The notes: generated from the sequence alone by a model not told the origin. DNA of 64,000 nucleotides from SAR324 cluster bacterium REDSEA-S27_B3 (GCA_001627865.1 LUQO01000039.1:1-64000); one strand, 5' to 3'. Positions 16,389-26,128 are shown, counted from the stretch's first letter. A program made the numbers and translations.

Positions 16389-19300
16389 AGTTTTTTGTTA
16401 TAATTTATTCCGGATAAGATTCACAAATTGGTTCCGTCCTTCCTTTCAGAAACCATTTATCCGGATAATATTCCTGCTGGCATTCAGCTGCTTTTTTCTC
16501 TCCATTTTTTCCCCGGGTCAGTCCATACAGCTCTCAACCAAAATTGTTTTTGCACAATCTGCTGAGAAAGAAACAGATACCAAGAAAAATCATCGACTGG
16601 AAAATTTCTTAATCAGCACCAAAGATCGTGATGACTGGACTAGACTGATGCTGGCAATTTTGAAAAGTGTGCCCGCAGTAGAGCGTATCTTATCTCAGGA
16701 TGTAAGTGTAAATGTACGTGGAACAAATAGATTCCACGGTGTAACTCCTTTAATGTTTGCATCCAGAATCGGAGCTGAGGTGATTGTAGAATTACTGGTA
16801 AAAAAAGGTGCCCGGCTGAATGATACAGATACTTTAGGCAAAACAGCTTTGATTGAAGCAGCAAAAATGGGTTATTTAAATATCGTCAGGTTCTTACTTC
16901 AACAGGGAGCAAATCCAAACGCTGAGACTAATCAAAAATGGACCGCATTAATGTATGCATCACACAGCGGACATGATGAAGTCCTGGAATATTTATTAAT
17001 ACATGGTGCAAATGCTGATTCGCAAAATAAATTGGGTATGTCACCAGTTATGTATGCTTCCCAGAACGGTCATATTAAAATTGTGCAAAAATTAATTAAT
17101 CGTGGTGCAAATGTTAATTTGACCTCGCTCAATGGGTCAACAGCATTGATGTGGGCAATCAGTTCCGGTCACGACAATATTGCTGAACTGCTGTTGAAAT
17201 CTGATGCAAAACCCCACTCTTTCGAAAATGAGTTTAAAAGATCACCATTGCTTCTGGCTGCAAAGCATGGAAGAGAATCCATCGTTAATAGTTTGTTATC
17301 TTCTGGAGCAGATTTGAAAGCTGTTGACAAAGATGGAGCAAACGCTCTGATACTGGCTCTTGAAAACAGCCATTTTGACACTGCTCTACTTCTGATTGAA
17401 AAAGGTATCCAGGTTAATAATCCGGACAAGAAAAAAGTTACTCCTCTTATGATCTCTGCCTCTAAGGGAGATTTTGACCTGACCAACCTGCTGATTGACA
17501 AAGGGGCGGAAATTAATGCCAGGGATTCCGCTGGTAAAACCGCATTGATGTATGCCGCCGCAAAAGGAGACATAAACATTGTAAAATTGTTGCTTCGGGA
17601 ACAGAGCAGACTTGATTTTCGTGACTATTTAGGCAGGACGGCATGGATGTATGCAGTTGAAAACCAAAGCCATTCAATGGTGAAATTTCTCAGCAAAAAG
17701 GAAATTGATAACCATGAAAATCTGTTTTTCGCGGTTTCAAACGGACACCTTGAAGCAGTTAAAATCCTGCTCAAATTAGGTGCAAAATTAAATGTCCGTG
17801 ATAAGCAAGGTTGGACACCATTGATGCGGGCAGCAAATAATGGACATACAAAAATTATGGCCATTCTGATCAAAAACGGGGCAACAATTAACAGGTTTGA
17901 TGAAGTAAGCCCCACTAAGTCCGGCTGGACCCCACTGATGCTTGCTGCTGGAGGCGGTCATATCGAAATTGTGAAGATTCTCATATCAAAAGGCGCCGAT
18001 CTGACAGATAGAGACAAGGATAAATGGAGCGCATTGACATGGGCTTCCTTCATGGGCCATATCGATGTTGTAAATTATTTGACACAAAATGACGCGATTA
18101 TTGACCAGCGCGGTTCTGACGGAGCAACCCCCCTGATTTGGGCAGCATCTCAGGGGCATACAAATGTAGTTCAGGCATTATTAAGCCAAGGAGCAAAGAT
18201 AAATATGAAAGATATCAATGGCAAAACTGCTTTGGCACATGCAGCACTACAAGGGTATTTTTCTACAGCAAAGACACTGATTAAATATGGAGCGGACTTA
18301 GATCGCAATTTGCTCTATGCAGCACGTAGAGGATACAACAAAATGGTAATATTTCTACTGAACGAAAATGCTGAAATTGATTATATTTCTGCAAACAGAG
18401 AAACTTCTCTGGCTCTTGCGATTCAGGAAAAGCATTTGGAAACAGCAAGAATTCTACTTGATCACGGAGCAAATACTGCTGTACAGAATGCACAGGGACA
18501 AACACCTTTGATGTCAGCGGTTTTAACGGGTGAAGCTAAAATTGTAAAACTCCTTCTTCAACATCAAAAACAGGCAAGTCCGATATCTGAGTTGGAAACT
18601 ACAGATTTTATCGGAAATACCCCGTTAATGGTATCTGCAGATAAGGGGTTTTTAGACATAACAAAAATGCTGCTTGATCGAAAAGTAAAAGTTGAAACCA
18701 AGAACCGCTGGGATGAAACAGCTTTGATACTGGCTTCTTCCAAAGGTTTTCGTGAAATTGTCACACTGCTGATCAAGCAAGGAGCAAATATACGCTCCAG
18801 AGATGTTGCTGAAAAAACAGCCTTGTTAAGAGCCGCTCAAAATGGACACCTGTTAATTGTTGAGATGCTTCTTGCACTGGGCGCGAATCTTCATTTTAAT
18901 GCTTTTGACCTTGGAGGTGAAGGAGGAACTCCTCTAATACAGGCAGCAAGAAATGGCCATAAAGATGTTGTGCAGATACTTCTGAACGCAGGCGCAAATA
19001 TCAATACAACTGAACTTATGTTTCATCATTCAGCTTTGATGGTCGCAGCACTAAATGGACACGTGAAGACGGTGGATCTCCTGCTGAATGCAGGTGCTGA
19101 TCCCATGTTAAAAGACACCTCAAAGCGTTCAGCCCTATTACTTGCTGCTTCAAATAACCATTTTTTAGTTGTAAAACAGCTGAGGGATGCCGGCCAAAAT
19201 GGGAATCAAGTTGATTCCAACGGTAACGGCATTTGGCACTTAATGGCAATGAGTGATGTTGATAAAGAATCCGGACAAATCAAACTCGACTTGCAGCAAA

Positions 19301-19539
19301 AAGATCAGGACACTACTGCGATAATGAAAGAGCTGATCTCGCTTGGAATACTGCTGGACACCTTTAACAATGAAGGTAAAACAGCTTTGATCATTGCGGC
19401 TAAACAAGGAAAGGCAAAGATAGTAAAAAACCTGCTCGAATTGGGTGCCTCAACTGAAATACTTACGCCGGAAGGAGAGAGTGCTTTGACGTTAGCGGAA
19501 GCAGCCGGACACAATGAAGTTATAAAACTGCTGCGCTGA
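16381..19539 (+). CDS. Large exported ankyrin-repeat protein
   Basis: A 1052-residue protein built almost entirely of ankyrin repeats. Residues about 25-60 contain a hydrophobic helix after a basic N-terminus and then an alanine-rich AQSAEKE cleavage-like region, so it is probably secreted across or anchored in the inner membrane. From about residue 110 to the end, roughly 25-28 repeats of 33 residues can be followed by the recurrent G-TPLM-AA--GH--IV--LL--GA pattern; several copies are degenerate. It starts within the last codons of ftsW, with an 8-bp overlap. Ankyrin arrays bind other proteins; a periplasmic binding or scaffold role is the most that can be said. No enzymatic domain is visible. 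Confidence 0.85.
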   Translation: MCKVFCYNLFRIRFTNWFRPSFQKPFIRIIFLLAFSCFFLSIFSPGQSIQLSTKIVFAQSAEKETDTKKNHRLENFLISTKDRDDWTRLMLAILKSVPAVERILSQDVSVNVRGTNRFHGVTPLMFASRIGAEVIVELLVKKGARLNDTDTLGKTALIEAAKMGYLNIVRFLLQQGANPNAETNQKWTALMYASHSGHDEVLEYLLIHGANADSQNKLGMSPVMYASQNGHIKIVQKLINRGANVNLTSLNGSTALMWAISSGHDNIAELLLKSDAKPHSFENEFKRSPLLLAAKHGRESIVNSLLSSGADLKAVDKDGANALILALENSHFDTALLLIEKGIQVNNPDKKKVTPLMISASKGDFDLTNLLIDKGAEINARDSAGKTALMYAAAKGDINIVKLLLREQSRLDFRDYLGRTAWMYAVENQSHSMVKFLSKKEIDNHENLFFAVSNGHLEAVKILLKLGAKLNVRDKQGWTPLMRAANNGHTKIMAILIKNGATINRFDEVSPTKSGWTPLMLAAGGGHIEIVKILISKGADLTDRDKDKWSALTWASFMGHIDVVNYLTQNDAIIDQRGSDGATPLIWAASQGHTNVVQALLSQGAKINMKDINGKTALAHAALQGYFSTAKTLIKYGADLDRNLLYAARRGYNKMVIFLLNENAEIDYISANRETSLALAIQEKHLETARILLDHGANTAVQNAQGQTPLMSAVLTGEAKIVKLLLQHQKQASPISELETTDFIGNTPLMVSADKGFLDITKMLLDRKVKVETKNRWDETALILASSKGFREIVTLLIKQGANIRSRDVAEKTALLRAAQNGHLLIVEMLLALGANLHFNAFDLGGEGGTPLIQAARNGHKDVVQILLNAGANINTTELMFHHSALMVAALNGHVKTVDLLLNAGADPMLKDTSKRSALLLAASNNHFLVVKQLRDAGQNGNQVDSNGNGIWHLMAMSDVDKESGQIKLDLQQKDQDTTAIMKELISLGILLDTFNNEGKTALIIAAKQGKAKIVKNLLELGASTEILTPEGESALTLAEAAGHNEVIKLLR

Positions 19540-19579
19540 TTATTACAGAAATAAATCGTTTCAGTATCTTTAAATAATT

Positions 19580-19813
19580 TCAGCTTCCTCTGTTCCAGTA
19601 GTTTATCACCAGCTTTTTTTCACGTTCGATGAATTCATCTTCATCAATTTTTCCCTCTGTTAAACCTGCTCTGAGATAATGTAATTTTGCAAGGAACTCT
19701 TCTTTTGAATTACAATGACTCCAGCCTTTATCCTTGATATGAACCAGTTTTTCATACTCCTCCGGAGAAACTTCCAGAGGGTTATCCAAAGCATGTGGTG
19801 TTAAAAGGATCAT
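19580..19813 (-). CDS. Small conserved-looking hypothetical protein
   Basis: A 77-residue soluble protein on the minus strand between two plus-strand genes. The sequence has an EVSPEEYEKLV segment near residue 14, and a C-terminal helix pattern LRAGLTEGKIDEDEFIERE that resembles the SHOCT/GvpG type of short acidic helix-turn-helix. I do not recognise a family with certainty. Codon use and a proper ATG start suggest it is real. Its stop lies 40 bp from the end of the ankyrin gene. Confidence 0.6.
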   Translation of the reverse strand: MILLTPHALDNPLEVSPEEYEKLVHIKDKGWSHCNSKEEFLAKLHYLRAGLTEGKIDEDEFIEREKKLVINYWNRGS

Positions 19814-19919
19814 AATATTTTCAGAAAATAAAAAAAAGTAGAAATGGCTGCGTTTGTGTAATAAGTTGAATTACATTTTTGCATTAACAATATTTGCTTG
19901 CAAGCCAACCAAAAAATTC

Positions 19920-21602
19920 ATGAGCAACAAAATCAGCTCCCAAATTCCTATTACAAAAATCAGAACCACTTTCTGGATAGGGAGTATTGTGTCCGGAGTC
20001 TTACTTGGCCTTAATGCTCCAGGATTTGGAACTCAATGGTTTGGTTTAGTCTCTTTTTTCCCATTGATCTTTACTTTGGAACAACTCCGGGAAAAATCAT
20101 GTGTCTCCTTAAGAAAGCACTGCTTGCTGTTTTTTTGTGTATGCTGGCTGACAGGTGGAATTGCCTCATTGATAGGCGGTAATTGGATCACAAACAGTAT
20201 CCATGTTTTTGGTCACATACCAATGATCTTTGCCTTGTTGATCACAGGTGCAGGCTATGGACTGGAAGTTGGTCTGCAGCTTTTTGTCTATTTCGGACTT
20301 CCTTTGCTTTGCATTAGAAAACTCGGCAGTTGGGACTTACCCCTGCGTCTGTCATTTGTGGCAGCAATTGATCCATGGTATCCGCGCTTGTTTCACTGGA
20401 ATTATGGCGGTTTAACTTTTTCTCAATTCCCGTTTATTGAACAAGCTGCGGATATTATCGGTTCATCCGGACTTCTTCTGTATAGTGCAGGGTTGTCCTT
20501 CCTGCTTTTAGGATGGTGGCGTTTAAAATCAGATAGCAAGAATTTTGTGCAAAGTGAAGCAACCAGAAGATTCCTCAAACGAGCCACTGCAGCATATATA
20601 TCATTATGTGCCGCAGGTTTGATCTACGGTGCATGGCGAGTTCAGGATCTTAAAACAAACGTTGATCTGCCAAAATCTGATTCACTAATAAATGTCATTG
20701 TTATTCAGCCTAATTTTTCTCTTCAGAATCTAGCATCAAATCCTGATCTTGCACATTCAAAACGTCAAGGAAATCTGGAAAGTTTGCTTGAGGATTCAGA
20801 ACAGGCCTTGTCAAAACTTTCGAATCAAACTGCTGAACCTACACTGCTGGTATGGCCTGAATCTGTTTTCCCTCATCCTTTTTTTAAGGTAAATGAAGCA
20901 AGCAGTAAAGTGATGCATTTTGCAAAAGAACATAATACTTCAATTTTATTTTCTACTGTGGACTGGAATAATACGGAGTCAGGTATAAAATATCATGGAG
21001 TCTCAGTGCTGGTCGGAGCAAACGGCAAAGTGCTAGGACGATACAATAAGATTTTCCTCATTCCATTTGGTGAGATGATTCCATTTTCAAACTTATTCCC
21101 CGGAATTGCTTCCTTGCTTCGTCACAACATTGCCAACATGTCCGAGTTTGAGCCGGGAAAGGAATACAGCGTTTTTTCCTTGTCAGAAAATGTTAAGTTG
21201 TCCGCGCCAATTTGCTTTGATGTATTCTCTCCAAATGTAGTACGTGGCATGTCTCTCAATGGCGCTAACCTGATAGTGAATCTGAGCAACCTGGCCTGGT
21301 TCGGACGTACCACTGCTTCGGACAACATGGCTGCAGTATTACGCTGGCGAGCCATAGAAAACAGAGTTCCGGTTGTCTTTGCTTCAAACAATGGGGAAAG
21401 TGTAATCATCGGCGCCGATGGAAAAAACATCAGCAGACAACTGGAGCTTTTTGAAAAAGGCGCGTTAATCTCCAAACTTCAACTTCAATCGCGATTCTCA
21501 TTCTTCCGTCAATATGTGGAGTGGATTCGCGGAGGTTTTGTTTGCATATTTATTGTGCTGGTTGTTATTGCACATGTTCGTGGGAAAATATTTCATAAAT
21601 AA
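19920..21602 (+). CDS. lnt: Apolipoprotein N-acyltransferase Lnt
   Basis: Inner-membrane enzyme that adds the third acyl chain to outer-membrane lipoproteins. The N-terminal 215 residues hold about six membrane helices. The periplasmic nitrilase domain follows, with the catalytic triad visible as LVWPESVFPH (Glu), GRYNKIFLIPFGEMIPF (Lys) and APICFDVFSP (Cys). In the last motif Asp replaces the usual Glu after the Cys-aromatic pair. A final hydrophobic helix closes the protein. The ATG at 19920 gives 560 residues and is preferred to the TTG at 19854 because the added peptide is not family-like. It indicates a diderm cell envelope. Confidence 0.92.
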   Translation: MSNKISSQIPITKIRTTFWIGSIVSGVLLGLNAPGFGTQWFGLVSFFPLIFTLEQLREKSCVSLRKHCLLFFCVCWLTGGIASLIGGNWITNSIHVFGHIPMIFALLITGAGYGLEVGLQLFVYFGLPLLCIRKLGSWDLPLRLSFVAAIDPWYPRLFHWNYGGLTFSQFPFIEQAADIIGSSGLLLYSAGLSFLLLGWWRLKSDSKNFVQSEATRRFLKRATAAYISLCAAGLIYGAWRVQDLKTNVDLPKSDSLINVIVIQPNFSLQNLASNPDLAHSKRQGNLESLLEDSEQALSKLSNQTAEPTLLVWPESVFPHPFFKVNEASSKVMHFAKEHNTSILFSTVDWNNTESGIKYHGVSVLVGANGKVLGRYNKIFLIPFGEMIPFSNLFPGIASLLRHNIANMSEFEPGKEYSVFSLSENVKLSAPICFDVFSPNVVRGMSLNGANLIVNLSNLAWFGRTTASDNMAAVLRWRAIENRVPVVFASNNGESVIIGADGKNISRQLELFEKGALISKLQLQSRFSFFRQYVEWIRGGFVCIFIVLVVIAHVRGKIFHK

Positions 21603-21641
21603 TTCCCCTTCAGACTATCACTATATTTTCAAGGAGAAATA

Positions 21642-22433
21642 ATGGATTTAGGACTTAAAGGTAAAGTCGCTATGGTTGCCGCCTCCAGTAAAGGACTCGG
21701 CTTTGGTATCGCAAAGGCACTGGCTGAAGAAGGTGCATTGCTGTCAATCGGCAGCCGTACCAAAGATGATATTGAGGCTGCGGCGGAACAACTGCGGAAA
21801 GAAACCGGAACGCAAGTATTAGCTTCGGTAATGGATTCATCAAATCCGGAATCAATACTAAATTGGACGGATGCCACACTCATGGAATATGGCGGGGTGG
21901 ACAAACTGGTGGTCAATGCCGGAGGACCACCTGCTGGTAAATTCGAGGATTTTTCAGATGAAGACTGGCAGTCCGCTTTTGAGTTAAACCTTTTCAGCGC
22001 TGTTCGTATGATACGGGCAGCCCTGCCATCGATGCGTGAACGCGGTGGCGGTTCAGTTTTGACAATCACTTCAATGGCTGTCAAGGAACCGATTGATGTG
22101 CTGATTCTCTCCAATGTAATGCGCTCCGGTGTAACCAGTTTGATAAAAAGCCTTTCCGCGCAGCTTGCGGCAGATAACATCCGTCTTAATAATCTTATGC
22201 CTGGTAGAATCAAAACAGATCGTATCAAGCACCTTGATTCACTGAATGCAAGCAAACAAGGAATTTCTATTGAGCAGCTTCAAAAAACAAATCAGTCTCT
22301 GATACCACTGGGCCGTTACGGTACAATTGAAGAATTTGGACGATGCGGCGCATTTTTGCTTTCTGATGCAGCAAGTTACGTCACAGGCTCAAGCCTTGCG
22401 GCAGATGGCGGTTTGCTTAAAACAGTGTGGTAA
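21642..22433 (+). CDS. Short-chain dehydrogenase/reductase, atypical active site
   Basis: A 263-residue Rossmann-fold SDR. The cofactor motif is ASSKGLGFGIAKAL (about 14-27) instead of the classical TGxxxGIG, NAGGPP occupies the NAG position near residue 90, and ITSMAV is the catalytic Ser strand. Where a YxxxK motif is expected, the sequence reads LILSNVMRSGV, so both the catalytic Tyr and Lys appear replaced. The C-terminus has the usual LMPGRIKTDR and LLSDAASYVTGSSLAADGG. The protein belongs to the 3-oxoacyl-ACP-reductase-like group in overall shape, but normal SDR chemistry is doubtful. A ribosome-binding AAGGAG lies just upstream. Confidence 0.85.
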   Translation: MDLGLKGKVAMVAASSKGLGFGIAKALAEEGALLSIGSRTKDDIEAAAEQLRKETGTQVLASVMDSSNPESILNWTDATLMEYGGVDKLVVNAGGPPAGKFEDFSDEDWQSAFELNLFSAVRMIRAALPSMRERGGGSVLTITSMAVKEPIDVLILSNVMRSGVTSLIKSLSAQLAADNIRLNNLMPGRIKTDRIKHLDSLNASKQGISIEQLQKTNQSLIPLGRYGTIEEFGRCGAFLLSDAASYVTGSSLAADGGLLKTVW

Positions 22434-22581
22434 TCCAAACTCAAGTTTCCCTCATTTCTGCCGATAATCTTGATCAAGAAGAATATGCCTATTCATTCCG
22501 GAACATTCTGAATATGGAAAGTTCAACTAAAATGAGAAGGATATTCCGATTCAATCAATTTGATCAAAAAATGAGGTGCAA

Positions 22582-23358
22582 ATGCCTGTCAATTACCTTA
22601 ATGTATATCTTTTCGCCATCTTTGGAGCCCTGTTAGCAACACTGATTGGAATTGTGGTCAGCTATTCCGGCATGTCCGAAACAAGCTTTCTTGTCACTCG
22701 AGGAATGGAAATCACAACCTATTATCTTGATAAAAATCGCCATGACCTTTATGTATATGGGCTGGTTTACAGTATAACATTTGGAATAGCCTTGCTGCTG
22801 TTTCTTGCGGCAATAGTCATTCCTACTAAAGAGCAAATCAAAAAACGTTCAGCAACTCCTCAAATAGCCGGAACAACCGGAACAGGAACAATTTTCACCG
22901 ATGAAACGTCTGCAGAGGAAGAAGAATCCAGTATTGATACTGAAGCTGTACCTGAGTCAGATCAATCTCTTGAAATTGAACTGGAACCTGATGTCGAGTC
23001 TTTTGTAGACGATGAAGACGATGAAGAGGAAGAGTCTGCTCTTACAGGAAGTACTGAAGATGAAGATTCAGATGTGATATATGGTACAGGAAGAATCACA
23101 GATCAGGCACATAGAACTTTCATTCTAAACAGCCCTGACAGCGCAGTAAAATTCCTGCTGCGTAAAGAACTGAACGGCAAACCTTTGAAATCAACACAAG
23201 ATGAAATCTATGAAAACTGGCAGGATCGTGGATTGTCCAGAGGCAAATTGCGAAAGCATTTTCTCAAGATAATGGAATGGGATAGTGTGCCCGAATTGGA
23301 AGTCAGCGAAATTTACGAGCAAGTTAAAGACAAAGTATATGAAATCAAACGAACCTGA
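22582..23358 (+). CDS. Membrane protein with acidic linker and C-terminal helical domain
   Basis: Unrecognised protein of 258 residues from the ATG at 22582; a GTG two codons earlier is possible. Two hydrophobic helices (about 8-28 and 55-80) flank a 25-residue loop. They are followed by a highly acidic low-complexity linker (about 105-165, rich in E, D and S). The C-terminal 85 residues look folded, with AVKFLLRKELNGKPLKST, DRGLSRGKLRKHFL and a final helix. A GAGG ribosome-binding site lies 5 bp before the ATG. It precedes a MoxR ATPase gene by 42 bp, so a MoxR-linked membrane role is possible. Confidence 0.7.
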   Translation: MPVNYLNVYLFAIFGALLATLIGIVVSYSGMSETSFLVTRGMEITTYYLDKNRHDLYVYGLVYSITFGIALLLFLAAIVIPTKEQIKKRSATPQIAGTTGTGTIFTDETSAEEEESSIDTEAVPESDQSLEIELEPDVESFVDDEDDEEEESALTGSTEDEDSDVIYGTGRITDQAHRTFILNSPDSAVKFLLRKELNGKPLKSTQDEIYENWQDRGLSRGKLRKHFLKIMEWDSVPELEVSEIYEQVKDKVYEIKRT

Positions 23359-23400
23359 ATCACACGAAGCATTGTTCATTCATAGAGGTAAAAACTATTA

Positions 23401-24312
23401 ATGAGTTCAAAGCTTTTCAAAGGAACCCCAACATATTTACTGGACCCGAAATTAAGTGAGGCTTTCCACATCGCGAGACTGCTGGAAAAACCACTTTTAC
23501 TCGAAGGTGAGCCTGGAACAGGAAAAACCAAACTTGCACAGGAGTTTGCCGCACAGCAAAACCTCCCACTTTTTGAAGTTCCAATCACATCAGAAAGTAA
23601 GGTTTCTTTGCTTGTATCAAGATTTGATGAAGTACAGCGCCTGATGGATGCGCAAGCTGCTGTGGCAAACGCGCAAATGAAACAGGCCGGAATTGAGATG
23701 CAAATTGATACAGGCGGACGCCATGTGGATAAACTTTCAGAGTATGTCCATTTGGGCCCGTTCGCACAGGCCTTCTCTACACCGGGATCGGTTCTGCTAC
23801 TGGATGAAATCGACAAGGCCCCACGGGAACTTCCTAACAATCTCTTGTTTTTACTTTCCGAACGACGGATTGTTGTTCCGGAAACACAGCAAACAATTTC
23901 ATGCAAGCCCGGAGAAATGCCGATCATTGTGATAACATCCAATCACGAACAGGATTTACCTGCTCCTTTTATACGGCGCTGCATATATGCCTATATTGAG
24001 TTTCCGCCTCCTGAAAGGATGAGAGAAATTGTCCGCATGCATCATCCTGGCGCAAATAAAAAAATTGTATCTGCTGCAATCGAAATTTTTTATCAGTTGC
24101 GTGAGCTTGACCTGACTCGTAAACCAAGTACCGGTGAAATTTTAGATTGGATTGGGTATTTGGTTCAGACAAAAGTGCTGGACTCAAAAGTAGTTGAAAA
24201 ACTGAAAGGGGCACACACACTGGTTAAACATCGGGACGACCGGGAACTTCTGCAAATTATTCAGGAAAAAGGAATTGAAGCTGCCACCAGCCGCAAATCA
24301 CCACGCTGGTAA
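23401..24312 (+). CDS. MoxR-family AAA+ ATPase
   Basis: AAA+ chaperone-like ATPase of the MoxR group, usually paired with a von Willebrand A (VWA) protein. Walker A is GEPGTGKTKLA (about residues 39-49), Walker B is LLLDEIDKAP (about 131-140), and sensor-1 is VITSNHEQDLP (about 177-187), followed by the arginine-finger-like FIRRC. Unlike typical MoxR loci, no VWA-domain partner is seen in the window. MoxR proteins are related to CobS and ChlI chelatase ATPases, but this gene is about 3 kb from cobS and lies on the other strand. It ends 28 bp before plsY. Confidence 0.87.
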   Translation: MSSKLFKGTPTYLLDPKLSEAFHIARLLEKPLLLEGEPGTGKTKLAQEFAAQQNLPLFEVPITSESKVSLLVSRFDEVQRLMDAQAAVANAQMKQAGIEMQIDTGGRHVDKLSEYVHLGPFAQAFSTPGSVLLLDEIDKAPRELPNNLLFLLSERRIVVPETQQTISCKPGEMPIIVITSNHEQDLPAPFIRRCIYAYIEFPPPERMREIVRMHHPGANKKIVSAAIEIFYQLRELDLTRKPSTGEILDWIGYLVQTKVLDSKVVEKLKGAHTLVKHRDDRELLQIIQEKGIEAATSRKSPRW

Positions 24313-24340
24313 ACTCTTCCTCTCTATTTCAAAAAAGATT

Positions 24341-24991
24341 ATGTATCTGATAGGTTTCTTTATACTTATCTTTCTGCTTGGAAGCATCCCATTCGGTTTA
24401 TTGATCAGCCGTTACTGGTTAAAAATTGACATTCGCCAGCAGGGAAGCGGTAACATCGGCATGACCAATGTGATGAGAGTTGGAGGGAAATTGCCGGGAT
24501 TGCTGACCTTTGTACTGGACTTTGGCAAAGGCAGCGCGGCTGTGCTGCTTGCAGATAAATTCACTCCGGCATTAAAAATTGATGCCGAAAATCAAATTGC
24601 CTTTCTCGGACTTGCAGGAGTTACAGTGGTCTGCGGACACGTCTTTTCAGTTTTTCTCCACTTCAAAGGCGGTAAAGGAATATCCACTTTATTCGGTGTT
24701 TTAGCTGTTTTGAATTTAACCACCGGTATCTGTGCTGCGTTTATCTGGGTTGGCATGTTTATCTGGAAACGTATATCAAGCCTTTCTGGGATCACCATGC
24801 TGGCAACACTTCCATTGTTGTTCCTGCTGATCCCCTTGTTAAAAAAAGAATCACCTGATTGGCCTGTGTTTTTCATGTTTCTTCTGTTATCATTTTTGCT
24901 GCTCTACAAGCATCGTGAAAATATTAATCGTCTGCTTAAAGGACAGGAAGGTAAACTCAGTGCCGGTGAAATCCCCGATGAACATAATTGA
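24341..24991 (+). CDS. plsY: Acyl-phosphate glycerol-3-phosphate acyltransferase PlsY
   Basis: Inner-membrane enzyme that transfers an acyl group from acyl-phosphate to glycerol-3-phosphate, the first step of phospholipid synthesis. The three conserved motifs are seen: LGSIPFGLLIS, GSGNIGMTNVMRVGGK, and HFKGGKGISTLFG. Five hydrophobic segments fit the known topology. The ATG at 24341 gives 216 residues; an earlier in-frame start at 24275 would overlap the MoxR gene and is less likely. A putative partner plsX is not in the window. Confidence 0.92.
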   Translation: MYLIGFFILIFLLGSIPFGLLISRYWLKIDIRQQGSGNIGMTNVMRVGGKLPGLLTFVLDFGKGSAAVLLADKFTPALKIDAENQIAFLGLAGVTVVCGHVFSVFLHFKGGKGISTLFGVLAVLNLTTGICAAFIWVGMFIWKRISSLSGITMLATLPLLFLLIPLLKKESPDWPVFFMFLLLSFLLLYKHRENINRLLKGQEGKLSAGEIPDEHN

Positions 24992-25003
24992 TACTTACCC
25001 CAG

Positions 25004-26128
25004 ATGAATCCACTCACACCTTTGATTTTCTTCTTCGGCAAAAGTATGTTCCGTCATGTCCTGCTGTTTGCCGGACTTGCTCTCATATCCTGGTTAATGG
25101 CACTTGGTGGAATTGGATGGGGAGGTTATTTTTTGTGGATTGCACTGATCTTGTTAGCCACCATTATTATCTGGAGAGCAGGAGATTTTTTCTCATCCGC
25201 GGCAACTTACATCCAGGAAAAACACGACATACCGCAATCCATTAAAGCGGCAGTGATAGATGCAATTGCCAGTTCATTTCCGGAATTTTGTGTAGCAGTA
25301 ATCGCAGTATTGATGATCGGACGAGCAGAGGTTGGTATTTCAAGCATTGTTGGATCAGCACTTTATAATGTGCTGGTAATCCCGGCAGCATCAGGATTGG
25401 TCGCCGCAAGTCCAATGGTCATCAGCAGGGAAGTGGTTTGGCGTGACAATATCTTTTATTTTGGTGTGGTTCTGTTGCTTGGTGCAATACTATGGATTTT
25501 CCCAAATGAGTGGGGTGCAGGTGTTGCGTTATTGTTCCTGCTTGCTTACCTGGGCTATGTTTTTCTGCTTCATCGAGACTTCAAGAAATCACGTAATCAG
25601 GAAAGGGAAGCTAATATCACAGAAAAAATAGTTGATGATGAAGATGATGAGCTGGAGCTGACATCCGAAAAAAATGCGTGGTTCTGGATTTTAATAATGA
25701 TGATTATCATGGGAGGAGCTTCTCACCTGCTTGTGGAGTCTTCACTTGCTCTTGGCGATATGTTGGGAATTGATGGAGTGATTATGGGGTTTGTGGTGAT
25801 TGCGGCAGGAACATCAGTTCCTGATACAGCTCTCTCAGTTATCAGCGCAAAAAAAGGACAGTATGATGCCGCAGTTTCAAACGTTTTTGGAAGCAATATT
25901 TTTGACATCTGCGTTTGTTTAAGTATTCCGATTTTGCTGGCTCTGGCAATGAGTGGAGAAACCACCAATATTAATCTGCCGCAAACAGGTTTGATCTGGA
26001 GCCTGATAGGTGCAACATTATTAGCAATTTTTTTCTTCTGGAGCAACAATTACACTCTCACCAAAATTAAAGCAGGAATGATGGGTATGCTGTACCTGCT
26101 CATTATTTTAGTCTCTTTCACATTTTAA
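25004..26128 (+). CDS. Calcium/cation:proton or sodium antiporter, CaCA family
   Basis: Ten-to-eleven-helix exchanger with two inverted Na_Ca_ex repeats. The first alpha repeat includes DAIASSFPEFCVAV followed by GSALYNVLVIPA, and the second includes AGTSVPDTALSVISAKKG then SNVFGSNIFDICVCL. These are the ion-binding regions of the CaCA family. Between the repeats is an acidic cytoplasmic loop (about 195-222, EKIVDDEDDELELTSE), which might sense calcium. The length of 374 fits the YrbG/CaxA-like branch. The ion specificity cannot be read from sequence. Starts 12 bp after plsY. Confidence 0.88.
   Translation: MNPLTPLIFFFGKSMFRHVLLFAGLALISWLMALGGIGWGGYFLWIALILLATIIIWRAGDFFSSAATYIQEKHDIPQSIKAAVIDAIASSFPEFCVAVIAVLMIGRAEVGISSIVGSALYNVLVIPAASGLVAASPMVISREVVWRDNIFYFGVVLLLGAILWIFPNEWGAGVALLFLLAYLGYVFLLHRDFKKSRNQEREANITEKIVDDEDDELELTSEKNAWFWILIMMIIMGGASHLLVESSLALGDMLGIDGVIMGFVVIAAGTSVPDTALSVISAKKGQYDAAVSNVFGSNIFDICVCLSIPILLALAMSGETTNINLPQTGLIWSLIGATLLAIFFFWSNNYTLTKIKAGMMGMLYLLIILVSFTF

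Noticed and set aside
22427-22636. 69-residue frame between the SDR and membrane-protein genes
   Set aside because: It overlaps both real genes in another frame and has no domain or conserved pattern.
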